Positions 32,486 to 40,713 of a stretch of 42,216 bases of DNA are shown piece after piece. The translations under genes and the position numbers were made by a program. Within the stretch, counting starts at the first letter, position 1. Each line of letters begins with the position of its first letter. The notes below the pieces were generated by a model. The model was not told the DNA's origin, ran no database searches, and worked only from the letters and a program-made list of their open reading frames with translations. This stretch comes from Actinomycetota bacterium (lineage in GTDB: Bacteria > Actinomycetota > Thermoleophilia > Solirubrobacterales > 70-9), in contig VGBV01000006.1 in assembly GCA_016870325.1 (NCBI GenBank), positions 1 through 42,216 on the forward strand, written 5' to 3'.

Positions 32486-33643
32486 GTGAGCCCGACAGCT
32501 CCATCCGCGCTCGTGGTCGGCGCCGGCGTAGGCGGCCTCGCGGCCGCGATCGCCACCGCCGAGGCGGGCTTCGACGTCGAGGTGCTGGAGCGCGCCGAGC
32601 TGCTGAGCCCGATCGGCGCCGGCCTGTCCGTGTGGCCGAACGGGGTGCGGGCGCTGCGCCGGCTGCGGGTGGCCGACTGGATAGACGCCGGCGGCACGCC
32701 CTTCGGCGACGCCGGCATCCACCGCGGGCGCGAGGGGACGCTGATCGCCTCGACCTCGCCCGAGCAGCTCCGCGCGCGCTACGGCGAGCCGATCGCTCTC
32801 GTCCACCGGGCCGAGCTGCTCGGGGCGCTGATCGAGCGGCTCGGCGCCGAGCGCGTGCGGCTGGGATCGCCCGTGCGCTCGGCCTCCGCCGACGGCACGG
32901 TCCGGCTCGAATCCGGCGAGGAGCTGCGCGCCGAGATCGTGGTCGGGGCCGACGGCATCGACTCGGCCGTGCGCGACTCGCTGCTCGGGGACGGCCCCGC
33001 CGAGCCCTCGGGGATCGTCGCCTACCGCGCCGTGCTCGGCTGGGGCTCGGCGCTGCCGGCGGGGGAGTACTGGGGGGTGGGCGAGGTCTTCGGCCTGGTC
33101 CCGCTCTCCGACGGGCGGCTCTATTGGTACGCGGCCTTCCGCGAGGACGAGCACGACGCCCGCGAGGGCCCGCCGCCGGATCCCGGGCAGCTGCTGGCGC
33201 GCCTGCGCGAGCGCTTCGGCTCCTGGGCGCAGCCGATCCCGGCCGTGCTGCAGGCGACCTCGCCGTCGGCGCTGCTGCGCCACCCGCTGCGCGACCGGCC
33301 GCCGGGCAAGCGCTGGGGGGCGGGCCGGGTGACGCTGCTGGGCGACGCCGCGCACCCGATGCTGCCGTTCCTCGGCCAGGGCGCGTGCTGCGCGCTCGAG
33401 GACGCCGTGGCGCTGGGCGAGTCCCTGATCGCGGCGGGCGAGCCCGAGCGGGGGCTGCGCGAGTACGAGCGGCTCCGGATCCCGCGGGCGCGGATGCTGG
33501 TCAAGCGCTCGCGCTCGGCGGCGCGGGCGGCGCTGCTGGCCCGACCCTTCCTCGCGGGCCTGCGCGACGACCTGCTGGGCTCGACGCCGGCGGCGCTGCG
33601 GCTGCGCCAGCTCGACCGCGTGATCGGCAGCCCGCTTCCCTGA
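32486..33643 (+). CDS. Class A FAD-dependent monooxygenase (UbiH/salicylate hydroxylase-like)
   Basis: A 385-residue single-component flavin hydroxylase. The FAD Rossmann motif is VVGAGVGGLAAAIA at 9-22, the ERAELLSPIGAGLSVWPNGVRAL segment follows, then the DG motif VVGADGIDSAVR near residue 155 and the GD motif LLGDAAHPMLPFLGQGA near 290. This pattern fits aromatic hydroxylases and ring-modifying tailoring enzymes; the substrate is unknown. GTG 32486 is chosen from the TAGGCT box and the start of homology; the frame extends to 32420 without homology. It converges on the broken MFS gene. Confidence 0.88.
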   Translation: MSPTAPSALVVGAGVGGLAAAIATAEAGFDVEVLERAELLSPIGAGLSVWPNGVRALRRLRVADWIDAGGTPFGDAGIHRGREGTLIASTSPEQLRARYGEPIALVHRAELLGALIERLGAERVRLGSPVRSASADGTVRLESGEELRAEIVVGADGIDSAVRDSLLGDGPAEPSGIVAYRAVLGWGSALPAGEYWGVGEVFGLVPLSDGRLYWYAAFREDEHDAREGPPPDPGQLLARLRERFGSWAQPIPAVLQATSPSALLRHPLRDRPPGKRWGAGRVTLLGDAAHPMLPFLGQGACCALEDAVALGESLIAAGEPERGLREYERLRIPRARMLVKRSRSAARAALLARPFLAGLRDDLLGSTPAALRLRQLDRVIGSPLP

Positions 33644-33659
33644 GCGGCGCCGGCGCTCA
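33641..33659. terminator. Weak hairpin spanning the two stop codons of convergent genes
   Basis: TGAGCG (33641-33646) pairs with CGCTCA (33654-33659) around GCGCCGG. The TGA stops of the FAD monooxygenase and of the MFS gene form the outer ends of the arms. A short stem, only a possible terminator. Confidence 0.35.
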
Positions 33660-35098
33660 GTCCACCGAACGCGCGGGCCGCCGCGCCCCGAGAGCGGCAA
33701 GCACCGCGGCGATCGGGACCGAGGCGATCGCGAGCGTCCGCAGGATCAGCTCGATCGCCTCGCCCTCGCTGCGGCCCGGTCCCGTCAGCACCTCGATCAG
33801 CGCCGCGGCGACGGCCACGCCCAGGCCCGCGACCCCGATCACGATCGCCAGCGAGACCCCCGAGGCGGCGCCGGCCTGCTCGGTCGGGACGACCGCCTGG
33901 GTGCCGACGCTCAGCATCGCCCAGCAGATCCCGTAGCCGAGCCCGAACACGACCAGCGCCGCGGCGAGGATCCCGACCCCGAGCCCCGCCGCGACCACCA
34001 CCAGCCCGATCGCGCCGACCGTGATCGAGATCGCCATCGTCCGCGGCACAGGGAAGCGCTCGGCGAGCCGGCCCGAGAGCGGGCCGGCGACGGCCTGCAT
34101 CACCGAGGTCGCGAGGAAGATGAAGCCGCCCTCCAGCGGCGAGTGGCCCCGCACGTCCTGCAGGTAGAGCGTGGCCGCGAAGGTGGAGAGGACGAAGACG
34201 ATGCTCGCGGTCATCCCGAGCAGGGTGATTGAGACGTAGGGCCGGTTGCGGAAGAGGCTGAGGTCGATCAGGGGCCAGGCCGCCCGGCGCTCGATCGCGA
34301 CGAAGGCGAGCAGCAGCAGCGCCCCCGCCGCGAACAGGCCGAGCGTCTGCCCCGAGGACCAGCCCCAGTCCTCGACGCGGTTGACGGCGAAGGTGAGCGC
34401 CGCGATCCCCAGCACGACCGCCGCCAGCCCGCTCCAGTCGATCTTGCCGCTCACCGTCTCGTCGCGGGACTCGGGCACGCTGCGCAGCATCAGCCAGATC
34501 GCGACGAGCGCGACAGGCGCGTTCACCAGCGGCACCCAGCGCCAGCTCAGCAGCTCGGTCAGCCCGCCGCCGACGAAGGGGCCGACGGCGGCAGCCGCGG
34601 CGGCGAGACCGTAGGCGTTGCCGATCGCGCGCTTGCGGCGCTCCTCGGGGAAGGTGTTGGTGATCACCGCGATCGCGAGCGGGAACAGGATCGCCGCGCC
34701 GACCCCTTGGAACAGGCGCGCCCCGACCAGGAAGCCCACCGAGGGCGCCAGCCCGCCGATCAGGGAGGTGACGCCGAACAGCGCCGTGCCCGAAGACCAG
34801 CATCCGGCGCCGCCCCAGCAGGTCCCCGGAGGCGCCCGCCGGGGATCAGGAATGCGCCGAGCGCCAGCATGTAGCCGCTGATCGCCCACTGCATGTCGGT
34901 GGTCGAGACGCCGAGATCGCGCGCCATCCCCGGGATCCCGAGGTTGAGCGCGAAAAAGTCGAGGTTGGTGGCGGACATCGCCAGCGCGCAGGCGGCCAGG
35001 ACCATCTTCAGCTTGGCCTCGCCAGGAGCCGACCCGCTCGGCGCTCCCCGCCGGATCCGGCCGATCAGGTCGAACGCGTGCCGGGGATGGGGCAGCAC
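33657..35098 (-). pseudogene. MFS transporter (DHA2-like) with two +1 frameshifts
   Basis: The N-terminal part (GTG 35098 through LALGAFLIPGGRL) is in one frame. The middle (GDLLGRRRMLVFG) is in a second. The remainder (GTALFGVTSLIGG.. to the end at 33657) is in a third. Removing one C at 34828/34829 and one G at 34789-34791 restores GGRLGDLLGRRRMLVFGTALFG, the expected MFS motif A, and one 479-residue protein with about 14 TM segments. The span is 1442 nt, two more than a multiple of three. It is either recent decay or two single-base sequence errors. If intact it would be a proton-driven exporter. TAGGGC ends 6 nt before the GTG. Confidence 0.8.
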
Positions 35099-35104
35099 CG
35101 CGGC

Positions 35105-35129
35105 GCCCTATCCGGCGCATCCATAGGAT
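35105..35129. promoter_or_regulatory. Divergent -10 boxes, MFS gene / KimA-like gene
   Basis: The reverse complement of 35105-35110 is TAGGGC, 6 nt before GTG 35098. TAGGAT (35124-35129) on the + strand ends 7 nt before ATG 35137. The first in-frame ATG (35128) overlaps the box, which argues for the start at 35137. Confidence 0.45.
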
Positions 35130-35136
35130 GCCCACC

Positions 35137-37236
35137 ATGAGCGAGGACGCACCGACGCAGACGACTGCGCTCCGCGAGCTCGGCCGGGAGTGGGAGAAGG
35201 CCGTCGGCGCCCGGGCCGGGGAGCTGCGGGCGCTGCCGGTCGATCCCGACCTGGGTGAGATGGCGCCCCCGCGCTGGCACCGGGAGCGGAGCCGGCTCAC
35301 GCCCGTCGACTTCGTCCGGGAGCCGACCCCCTCCGAGCTGACCGCGACGGCGCGGGCCGAGGCCGAGCCCTCGCGCTTCGAGGGGCCGATGCTGTGGGCG
35401 CGGCGCACGCTGCTGGGACCGCCGCTGGCCGCGGCGGCGATCGCCCAGGTGCAGATGCGGAAGCTGACGGCGCTGCCGATCCTCTCCTCGGACGCGCTCT
35501 CCTCGGTCGCCTACGGACCCGAGGCGATGCTGGTGGTGCTGGTGCTTGCGGGGGTAGGCGCGCTCGACATCTCGCTCTACCTCGGCGTCGCGATCGTGGT
35601 GCTGATGGTGGCCACCGGTCTCTCCTACCGCCAGGTGATCAAGGAGTACCCCGCCGGCGGAGGCTCCTACAGCATCAGCTCCGAGAACCTCGGCGAGAGA
35701 CCGGCGCTGCTGGCCGGCTCGGGTCTGCTGGTGGACTACGTGCTCACGGTCGCGGTCTCGATCTCGGCGGGGGTCGCGGCGATCACCTCGGCGCTGCCCG
35801 GCCTGGACGACGAGACGGTCGCGATCGGCCTCGCGGTGATCGCGCTGCTGCTGGTCGCCAACCTGCGCGGCATCCGCGAGGCCGGGCCGCTGTTCGCGAT
35901 CCCCACCTACGCGTTCGTCAGCGCCATGTTCCTGCTGATCGGGGTGGCGCTGGTGGACCTGGCGGGCAAGGGCTTCGAGGCCCAGCCACCGAGCTCCGAC
36001 CCCGCCGCGGTCGAGGGCGTGACCGCGCTCCTGGTGCTGCGCGCCTTCTCCTCGGGCGCCACCGCGATGACCGGGATAGAGGCGATCTCGAACGCCGTCC
36101 CCGTCTTCCGCCCGACGTCATGGCGCAACGCGCGCACCACGCTGACGGTGATGGTCTCGCTGCTGGTGACGATGTTCGCCGGCCTGATCGTCGTCATCCA
36201 CCTCGAGGGCATCGTCCCGGGGGGAAACGAGACGACGATCTCGGCCCTGGCCCACGATACGCTCGGATCCGGTGCCGGCTACGTCTTCGTGCAGGCCTCG
36301 ACGGCGCTGATCCTGCTGCTCGCGGCCAACACCGCCTTCAGCGGCTTCCCGCGGCTGCTCTCGTTGATGGCCGAGAGAGGCCACGCGCCGAAGCCGCTGA
36401 TGCGCCTCGGCGACCGCCTCGTCTACACGCGCGGGGCGATCGCGCTGGCGCTGGTCGCGGCCACGCTCTTCGCCGCCTTCGGCGGCGACACCAACTCGCT
36501 GGTGCCGCTGTACGCGATCGGGGTCTTCGTCGCCTTCACCTGCGCCCAGGCGGGGATGGTCGTGCACTGGCGCCAGCTGCGCTCGGGCCCGTGGCGCAAG
36601 GGCATCGCCGTGGCGTACGTGGGCGCGGCGCTCTCGGCCACGGTCGCGCTGGTCGCGGCGGTGACCAAGTTCACCGAGGGCGGCTGGGTCTCGGTGCTGC
36701 TGATCGGCGGCCTCTCCTGGATCGGCTGGCACATCCGCGGCCACTACGACGCGGTCGCGCGCGGGCTCGCGCTCGGCCCGGGCGATGAGGTTGCGCTGCC
36801 CGACCTGGAGCAGGTGCCCGAGGCCGCGGACGACGATGCCTTCGCCGTGGTCCCGGTACTGCACCTGGACCGCCTGCGCCTGAACGCGCTCGCCCAGGCG
36901 GCCTCGCTGGGGATGCCGGTGCTGGCGGTCCACGTCAGCACCGACCCCGAGGAGGCGAAGGAGTTCAAGCGCCGGTGGCGGGAGTGGGGGGACCACGTCC
37001 CGCTCGAGATCGTCGAGTCCCCCTACCGCGCGATCGTGGCGCCGCTGGTCCGCTACCTGCGCGCCCTGCACGCACAGCGCCCCGGGGCGCCGATGACGGT
37101 GGTGCTGCCCGAGCTGATCACCGGCAACGTGTTCCAACGCCCCCTCCACAACGGCATCGCCCGCCACCTGCGCCGCCTGCTCCGCGACGATCCGGGACTG
37201 ACCGTCGAGGAGGTCCCGTTCCGCCTTCCGGCCTGA
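35137..37236 (+). CDS. APC-superfamily transporter, KimA-like potassium importer
   Basis: A 699-residue inner-membrane transporter related to Bacillus KimA (a proton/potassium symporter) and the wider APC superfamily. Residues 1-95 are a charged cytoplasmic N-terminus. LPILSSDALSSVAYGPEAML near 107-126 is the first unwound helix region; EYPAGGGSYSISSENLG and LLVDYVLTVAVSISAG follow. About twelve TM helices run to near residue 545. The last 150 residues form a soluble domain (FAVVPVLHLDRLRLNALAQAASLGMPVLAVHV..) like the universal-stress-like tail of KimA. KimA is controlled by c-di-AMP in Firmicutes; no riboswitch is visible here. Amino-acid transport is the alternative. Confidence 0.85.
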   Translation: MSEDAPTQTTALRELGREWEKAVGARAGELRALPVDPDLGEMAPPRWHRERSRLTPVDFVREPTPSELTATARAEAEPSRFEGPMLWARRTLLGPPLAAAAIAQVQMRKLTALPILSSDALSSVAYGPEAMLVVLVLAGVGALDISLYLGVAIVVLMVATGLSYRQVIKEYPAGGGSYSISSENLGERPALLAGSGLLVDYVLTVAVSISAGVAAITSALPGLDDETVAIGLAVIALLLVANLRGIREAGPLFAIPTYAFVSAMFLLIGVALVDLAGKGFEAQPPSSDPAAVEGVTALLVLRAFSSGATAMTGIEAISNAVPVFRPTSWRNARTTLTVMVSLLVTMFAGLIVVIHLEGIVPGGNETTISALAHDTLGSGAGYVFVQASTALILLLAANTAFSGFPRLLSLMAERGHAPKPLMRLGDRLVYTRGAIALALVAATLFAAFGGDTNSLVPLYAIGVFVAFTCAQAGMVVHWRQLRSGPWRKGIAVAYVGAALSATVALVAAVTKFTEGGWVSVLLIGGLSWIGWHIRGHYDAVARGLALGPGDEVALPDLEQVPEAADDDAFAVVPVLHLDRLRLNALAQAASLGMPVLAVHVSTDPEEAKEFKRRWREWGDHVPLEIVESPYRAIVAPLVRYLRALHAQRPGAPMTVVLPELITGNVFQRPLHNGIARHLRRLLRDDPGLTVEEVPFRLPA

Positions 37237-37247
37237 CCCCGCGCCGC

Positions 37248-37253
37248 TAGGCT
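37248..37253 (+). promoter_or_regulatory. -10 box for tRNA-Arg
   Basis: TAGGCT ends 11 nt before the first base of the tRNA, so transcription should start just ahead of the mature 5' end. Confidence 0.5.
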
Positions 37254-37264
37254 GTCACGCGCAC

Positions 37265-37338
37265 GCGCCCGTAGCTCAGTTGGATAGAGCGTCGGTCTAC
37301 GAAACCGAAGGTCACTGGTTCGAGTCCAGTCGGGCGCG
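37265..37338 (+). tRNA. tRNA-Arg (anticodon ACG)
   Basis: A full cloverleaf folds by eye. The acceptor is GCGCCCG (37265-37271) with CGGGCGC (37331-37337) and discriminator G. The D arm is GCTC..GAGC. The anticodon stem is TCGGT/ACCGA with loop CTACGAA, giving ACG (37299-37301). The T arm is ACTGG, TTCGAGT, CCAGT. The variable loop is AGGTC. CCA is not encoded. The A at position 34 would be edited to inosine to read CGN codons. Confidence 0.96.
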
Positions 37339-37342
37339 TTTT

Positions 37343-37594
37343 CTAGTTTTGACGCCCCATCTCCAAGCCTTGAGGAGCCCTACTCGACCCCTCGCCAGGC
37401 TTCGCGCAGATCCCCCATGGGTCGCGCTCGATGCGGCATTCCTTATCGAGAATCATCACCCTGCGACCCTTAAGCTCATAGCGTGGCCACTCGGGAATCT
37501 CGCCTCCGCCGGGAGCGTCGCCCTTGATGAAGTTCACCCACGCTGCGTGCATCCGGTCGGCCATCTGCTGAGCGCCTGATGAGTCGCCAACCAT
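37343..37594 (-). pseudogene. Remnant of a type B carboxylesterase (C-terminal end)
   Basis: 83 codons matching the C-terminus of the carboxylesterase/para-nitrobenzyl esterase family: MADRMHAAWVNFIK, then IPEWPRYELKGRRVMILDKECRIERDPWG. Catalytic parts (GESAGG and the catalytic His) are absent, and no upstream frame continues the homology in the 100 bp I checked by eye. The DNA is less GC-rich than its surroundings. It lies directly after the tRNA-Arg gene, a classic integration spot, and looks like a leftover of transferred DNA. Confidence 0.65.
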
Positions 37595-38031
37595 TTGCTT
37601 CCCCTGTGGCGGGATCTCGCGGATAGGCTTCCAGCGAAAGGGCAGACGCCGAGATCACCTTGGTAGGCCACGCTGATGTCAGTGCTCGGTTGTCCCAACG
37701 AGATTCTCCATGACCGCGACGGGAATTGCGCTGTTGCCCTTCAGCGCTCCGAAATCTCAGCCGCCCGCAGGATCTTCAGGAGTCGATGACGCAGGGAGCC
37801 CGGCCCCGTGTGGACCCGTGAAGTGACACCCTTCGGGAGTGCGTACCACCAGGACGCATGTCAAGGCCGGTTGAAAAGTGGACCACCTGAGAGCGAGGTA
37901 GCCCACCTGCGGAGCGAGCCGTAGGCGGGGCCAGCCGGCTCGGCCCGCTCACTTGGTTCGACAGCGGGTAGGCTGGGTCTAGGACCGCCAACAGCGCCGA
38001 AGCGAGGCGCACCGCATCAGGAGGAGTGGAG
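37595..38031. other. Gene-free, lower-GC stretch with possible mobile-element scar
   Basis: No credible gene. A segment near 37870-37890 (GTTGAAAAGTGGACCACCT) resembles sequences I associate with the ends of IS21-like elements, from memory only. I see no transposase, terminal repeats or copy of the tRNA 3' end. TAGGCT and TCTAGGAC near 37967-37985 could be promoter elements for the aldehyde dehydrogenase. The region ends with AGGAGG before ATG 38032. Confidence 0.35.
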
Positions 38032-39399
38032 ATGAGCAGCTACGCAGTCGTCAACCCCGCAAGCGGCGAGAAGGTCAAGGAGTACCCGGAGGCTTCGGAC
38101 GCCGATCTGGCCGCGGCCGTGGCCGCGGCCGAGAAGGCCCACGCCGAGTGGTCGCAGACAAGCTCGGTCGCCGACCGCGCGGCCCTGGTCCAGAAGGTCG
38201 CGGACCTCCACGGCGAAAGGCGCGAGGAGCTCGCCGCCATCGCAGTCAAGGAGATGGGCAAGCCGATCGAGCAGGCCCTCGGCGAGCTCGACTTCTGCGT
38301 CGACATCTACGGCTACTACGCCGAGAGGGCCGAGGAGTTCATGAAGGACGAGCCGATCGACCTGCTCGCCGGCGACGGGTCGGCCCTGATTCGGAGGACC
38401 TCGATGGGCCCGCTGATCGGGATCATGCCGTGGAACTTCCCCTACTACCAGGTGGCCCGCTTCGCCGGCCCGAACCTGATCGTGGGCAACACGATCCTGC
38501 TGAAGCCTGCGCCCCAGTGTCCCGAGTCGGCCGAGGCGCTGCAGTCGATCTACCAGGAGGCCGGCTTTCCCGAGGGCGCCTACCAGACGATTCTCGCCTC
38601 GAACGACCAGATCGCGGAGATCATCGCCGACCCCCGGATCCGGGGCGTGTCGCTGACCGGCTCCGAGCGCGCCGGAGCGGCCGTCGCCGAGATCGCCGGG
38701 CGCAACCTGAAGAAGGTCGTGCTGGAGCTGGGCGGGTCGGACCCGTTCATCCTGCTGAGCGGCGACGTCGACGAGGCCGCCCAGGCCGGGATCGACGCCC
38801 GCCTGGACAACACGGGCCAGTCGTGCAACGCCGCCAAGCGGTTCATCGTGGCGGAGGATCTCTACGACGACTTCCTGGAGAAGTTCAGCGCGAAGATGAA
38901 GGAGGCCGAGCCGGCCGACCCGACGTCCGACGACGCCGCGATCGGGCCGCTGTCGTCCACCACAGCCACCGAGCGCCTGCAGGACCAGCTCGACCGTGCG
39001 ATCAAGGGTGGAGCCGAGGTCGTCGTCGGGGGGGATCGGAAGGACAACTTCTTCCCGACGACCGTGCTCACCGGCATCACGCCCGACAACGACGCCTACC
39101 GCGAGGAGTTCTTCGGCCCCGTCGCGGCGGTCTACAAGGTCGGCTCCGAGGAGGAGGCGATCCAGCTGGCGAACGACACCCCGTTCGGGCTGGGCTCCTA
39201 CGTCTTCACGGACGACTCCGAGCAGGCGCAGCGCGTCGCGAACAGCCTCGACACGGGGATGGTGTTCGTGAACGGCGTCGGCCTGGACGGGGCGGAGCTG
39301 CCATTCGGCGGCGTCAAGCGCTCCGGCTTCGGCCGGGAGCTGGGCCCCTACGGCATGGACGAGTTCGTCAACAAGAAGCTGATCCGCGTCCTCAAGTAG
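38032..39399 (+). CDS. NAD(P)-dependent aldehyde dehydrogenase, succinate-semialdehyde type
   Basis: A 455-residue aldehyde dehydrogenase, near the short length of the YneI/GabD-like succinate-semialdehyde dehydrogenases. Visible marks are the MPWNFPYYQ cofactor segment, LKPAPQCPES, VSLTGSERAG, the general-base Glu in LELGGSDPF, the catalytic Cys in NTGQSCNAAKRF and the C-terminal ELPFGGVKRSGFGRELG. It oxidises an aldehyde to an acid with NAD(P)+; succinate semialdehyde is the best guess by family. ATG 38032 is chosen over GTG 38026 because AGGAGG is well spaced for it. Unlike most genes here it has a strong ribosome binding site and a real leader, and it follows a scar, so it may be an acquired gene. 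Confidence 0.9.
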   Translation: MSSYAVVNPASGEKVKEYPEASDADLAAAVAAAEKAHAEWSQTSSVADRAALVQKVADLHGERREELAAIAVKEMGKPIEQALGELDFCVDIYGYYAERAEEFMKDEPIDLLAGDGSALIRRTSMGPLIGIMPWNFPYYQVARFAGPNLIVGNTILLKPAPQCPESAEALQSIYQEAGFPEGAYQTILASNDQIAEIIADPRIRGVSLTGSERAGAAVAEIAGRNLKKVVLELGGSDPFILLSGDVDEAAQAGIDARLDNTGQSCNAAKRFIVAEDLYDDFLEKFSAKMKEAEPADPTSDDAAIGPLSSTTATERLQDQLDRAIKGGAEVVVGGDRKDNFFPTTVLTGITPDNDAYREEFFGPVAAVYKVGSEEEAIQLANDTPFGLGSYVFTDDSEQAQRVANSLDTGMVFVNGVGLDGAELPFGGVKRSGFGRELGPYGMDEFVNKKLIRVLK

Positions 39400-39460
39400 G
39401 GCGGAGCGGCGGCTCCGGGGTGCCCGCGCGCCGCCGCTTCACGGGGGCGGGAATCGTTCA

Positions 39461-39466
39461 TACACT
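39461..39466 (+). promoter_or_regulatory. -10 box for first glycoside hydrolase-like gene
   Basis: TACACT ends 9 nt before ATG 39476. The third paralog has the same hexamer and the same spacing. Confidence 0.5.
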
Positions 39467-39475
39467 GCCGCTCGC

Positions 39476-40627
39476 ATGATCGAGAGATTGAAGAGCGGGG
39501 AGCCGCGGGCGATCGCGGCCGCGGCGGCGGCCGTGGTCGTGGTGCTCGTGCTCGGCACGCTGGCCGTTCGGGGGCTGGGCGGCTCCGACTCCAAGGCCTC
39601 GAGGCCGGCCGAGCAGACGGCCAAGAAGCTGATGTGGGGGCCCGCCTACATGCCCGACGGGGGCTCGGTGTTCCCGACGATGCGCGACCTCGGCGTCGGC
39701 ATCTTCGGAATCCAGGCGCGCTGGGAGGAGATCGCCCCGCGCGAGCCCGATGATCCGACCGACTGGCGGGACCCGGCCTACGAGTGGCCCCAGTACCTGG
39801 GGGACATGATCCGCGAGGCGCACGAGCACGGGATGAAGGTGCAGCTGATGCTGATGGGCGCCCCAAAATGGGCCAACGGCGGCCGGCCCTGGAACTGGGC
39901 GCCGCGGGACCCGCGGGACTTCGGCGACTTCGCCACGGCGATCTCGAACCGCTATCGCGACGTCCGCCTGTGGATGGTCTGGGGCGAGCCCAACCGGGAG
40001 CCCAACTTCAGCCCCCTGACGCCCGCCCCCGATGCGACCGCCCCCGACGACCCCCTCACCGCCGAGCAGCAGGTCGCCCCGCGCAACTACGCGCAGATGC
40101 TCGAATCCGCCTACGAGGCGCTGAAACGCCAGGACCCCGACAACCTCGTGATCGGGGGCAACACCTACACCTCGGCGGGACTCGACAACATCCGCCCCTA
40201 CCAGTGGATCCGCTACATGGTGCTGCCGGACGGCAGCCGGCCCCGGATGGACATGTGGGGCCACAACCCCTGGGGCAACCGCCGCCCGGACCTGAGCCAC
40301 GAGCCCTCCCCCAACGGCACCGTCAGCTTCTCGGACCTCGGCCGGCTGGCCGAGGCGCTGGACGAGGCCTTCCCCGGACGGCCGCTGAAGCTCTACCTGG
40401 CCGAGTGGGGCGTCCCGACGGGCTTCGAGGACGTCCACCTGGGCCAGGAGGAGACGCCCGAGACCGCGGACAAGTGGATCCGCTCGGCCTTCGCGATCGC
40501 CGACTGGAAGCGCATCTACACCCTCGGCTGGATCCACCTGCTCGACAAGGATGGGATCTCGACCGGGCTCTTGACGAAAGGCGGCGAGCGCAAGAGCACC
40601 TACGGGACCTACAAGCGCTCGGACTGA
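39476..40627 (+). CDS. Membrane-anchored clan GH-A-like glycoside hydrolase, paralog 1
   Basis: 383 residues: a basic start, one hydrophobic anchor (about 12-34), then a (beta/alpha)8 domain of the cellulase/GH39-like type. The region KKLMWGPAYMPDGGSVFPTMRDLGVGIF opens the barrel. LWMVWGEPN holds the likely acid/base Glu171, and LYLAEWGVP the likely nucleophile Glu310, about 139 residues apart as expected for clan GH-A. WGHNPWG and YTLGWIHLLD are shared with the next two genes. The family and substrate cannot be fixed; a glycan of the cell's own surface or a plant/soil polysaccharide are both possible. Confidence 0.83.
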   Translation: MIERLKSGEPRAIAAAAAAVVVVLVLGTLAVRGLGGSDSKASRPAEQTAKKLMWGPAYMPDGGSVFPTMRDLGVGIFGIQARWEEIAPREPDDPTDWRDPAYEWPQYLGDMIREAHEHGMKVQLMLMGAPKWANGGRPWNWAPRDPRDFGDFATAISNRYRDVRLWMVWGEPNREPNFSPLTPAPDATAPDDPLTAEQQVAPRNYAQMLESAYEALKRQDPDNLVIGGNTYTSAGLDNIRPYQWIRYMVLPDGSRPRMDMWGHNPWGNRRPDLSHEPSPNGTVSFSDLGRLAEALDEAFPGRPLKLYLAEWGVPTGFEDVHLGQEETPETADKWIRSAFAIADWKRIYTLGWIHLLDKDGISTGLLTKGGERKSTYGTYKRSD

Positions 40628-40713
40628 GCACCGCAGCCGGGGGCCGCGCCCGGCTACCGGATTTTCATGGATCGCGGCGCAACTCAGGGCATCCTGCTTG
40701 TTCCTACTATTCG

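Noticed and set aside
37265-38031. attL/attR of an integrated island at tRNA-Arg
   Set aside because: No integrase and no second copy of the tRNA 3' end could be found in the window; only the scar-like content supports it.
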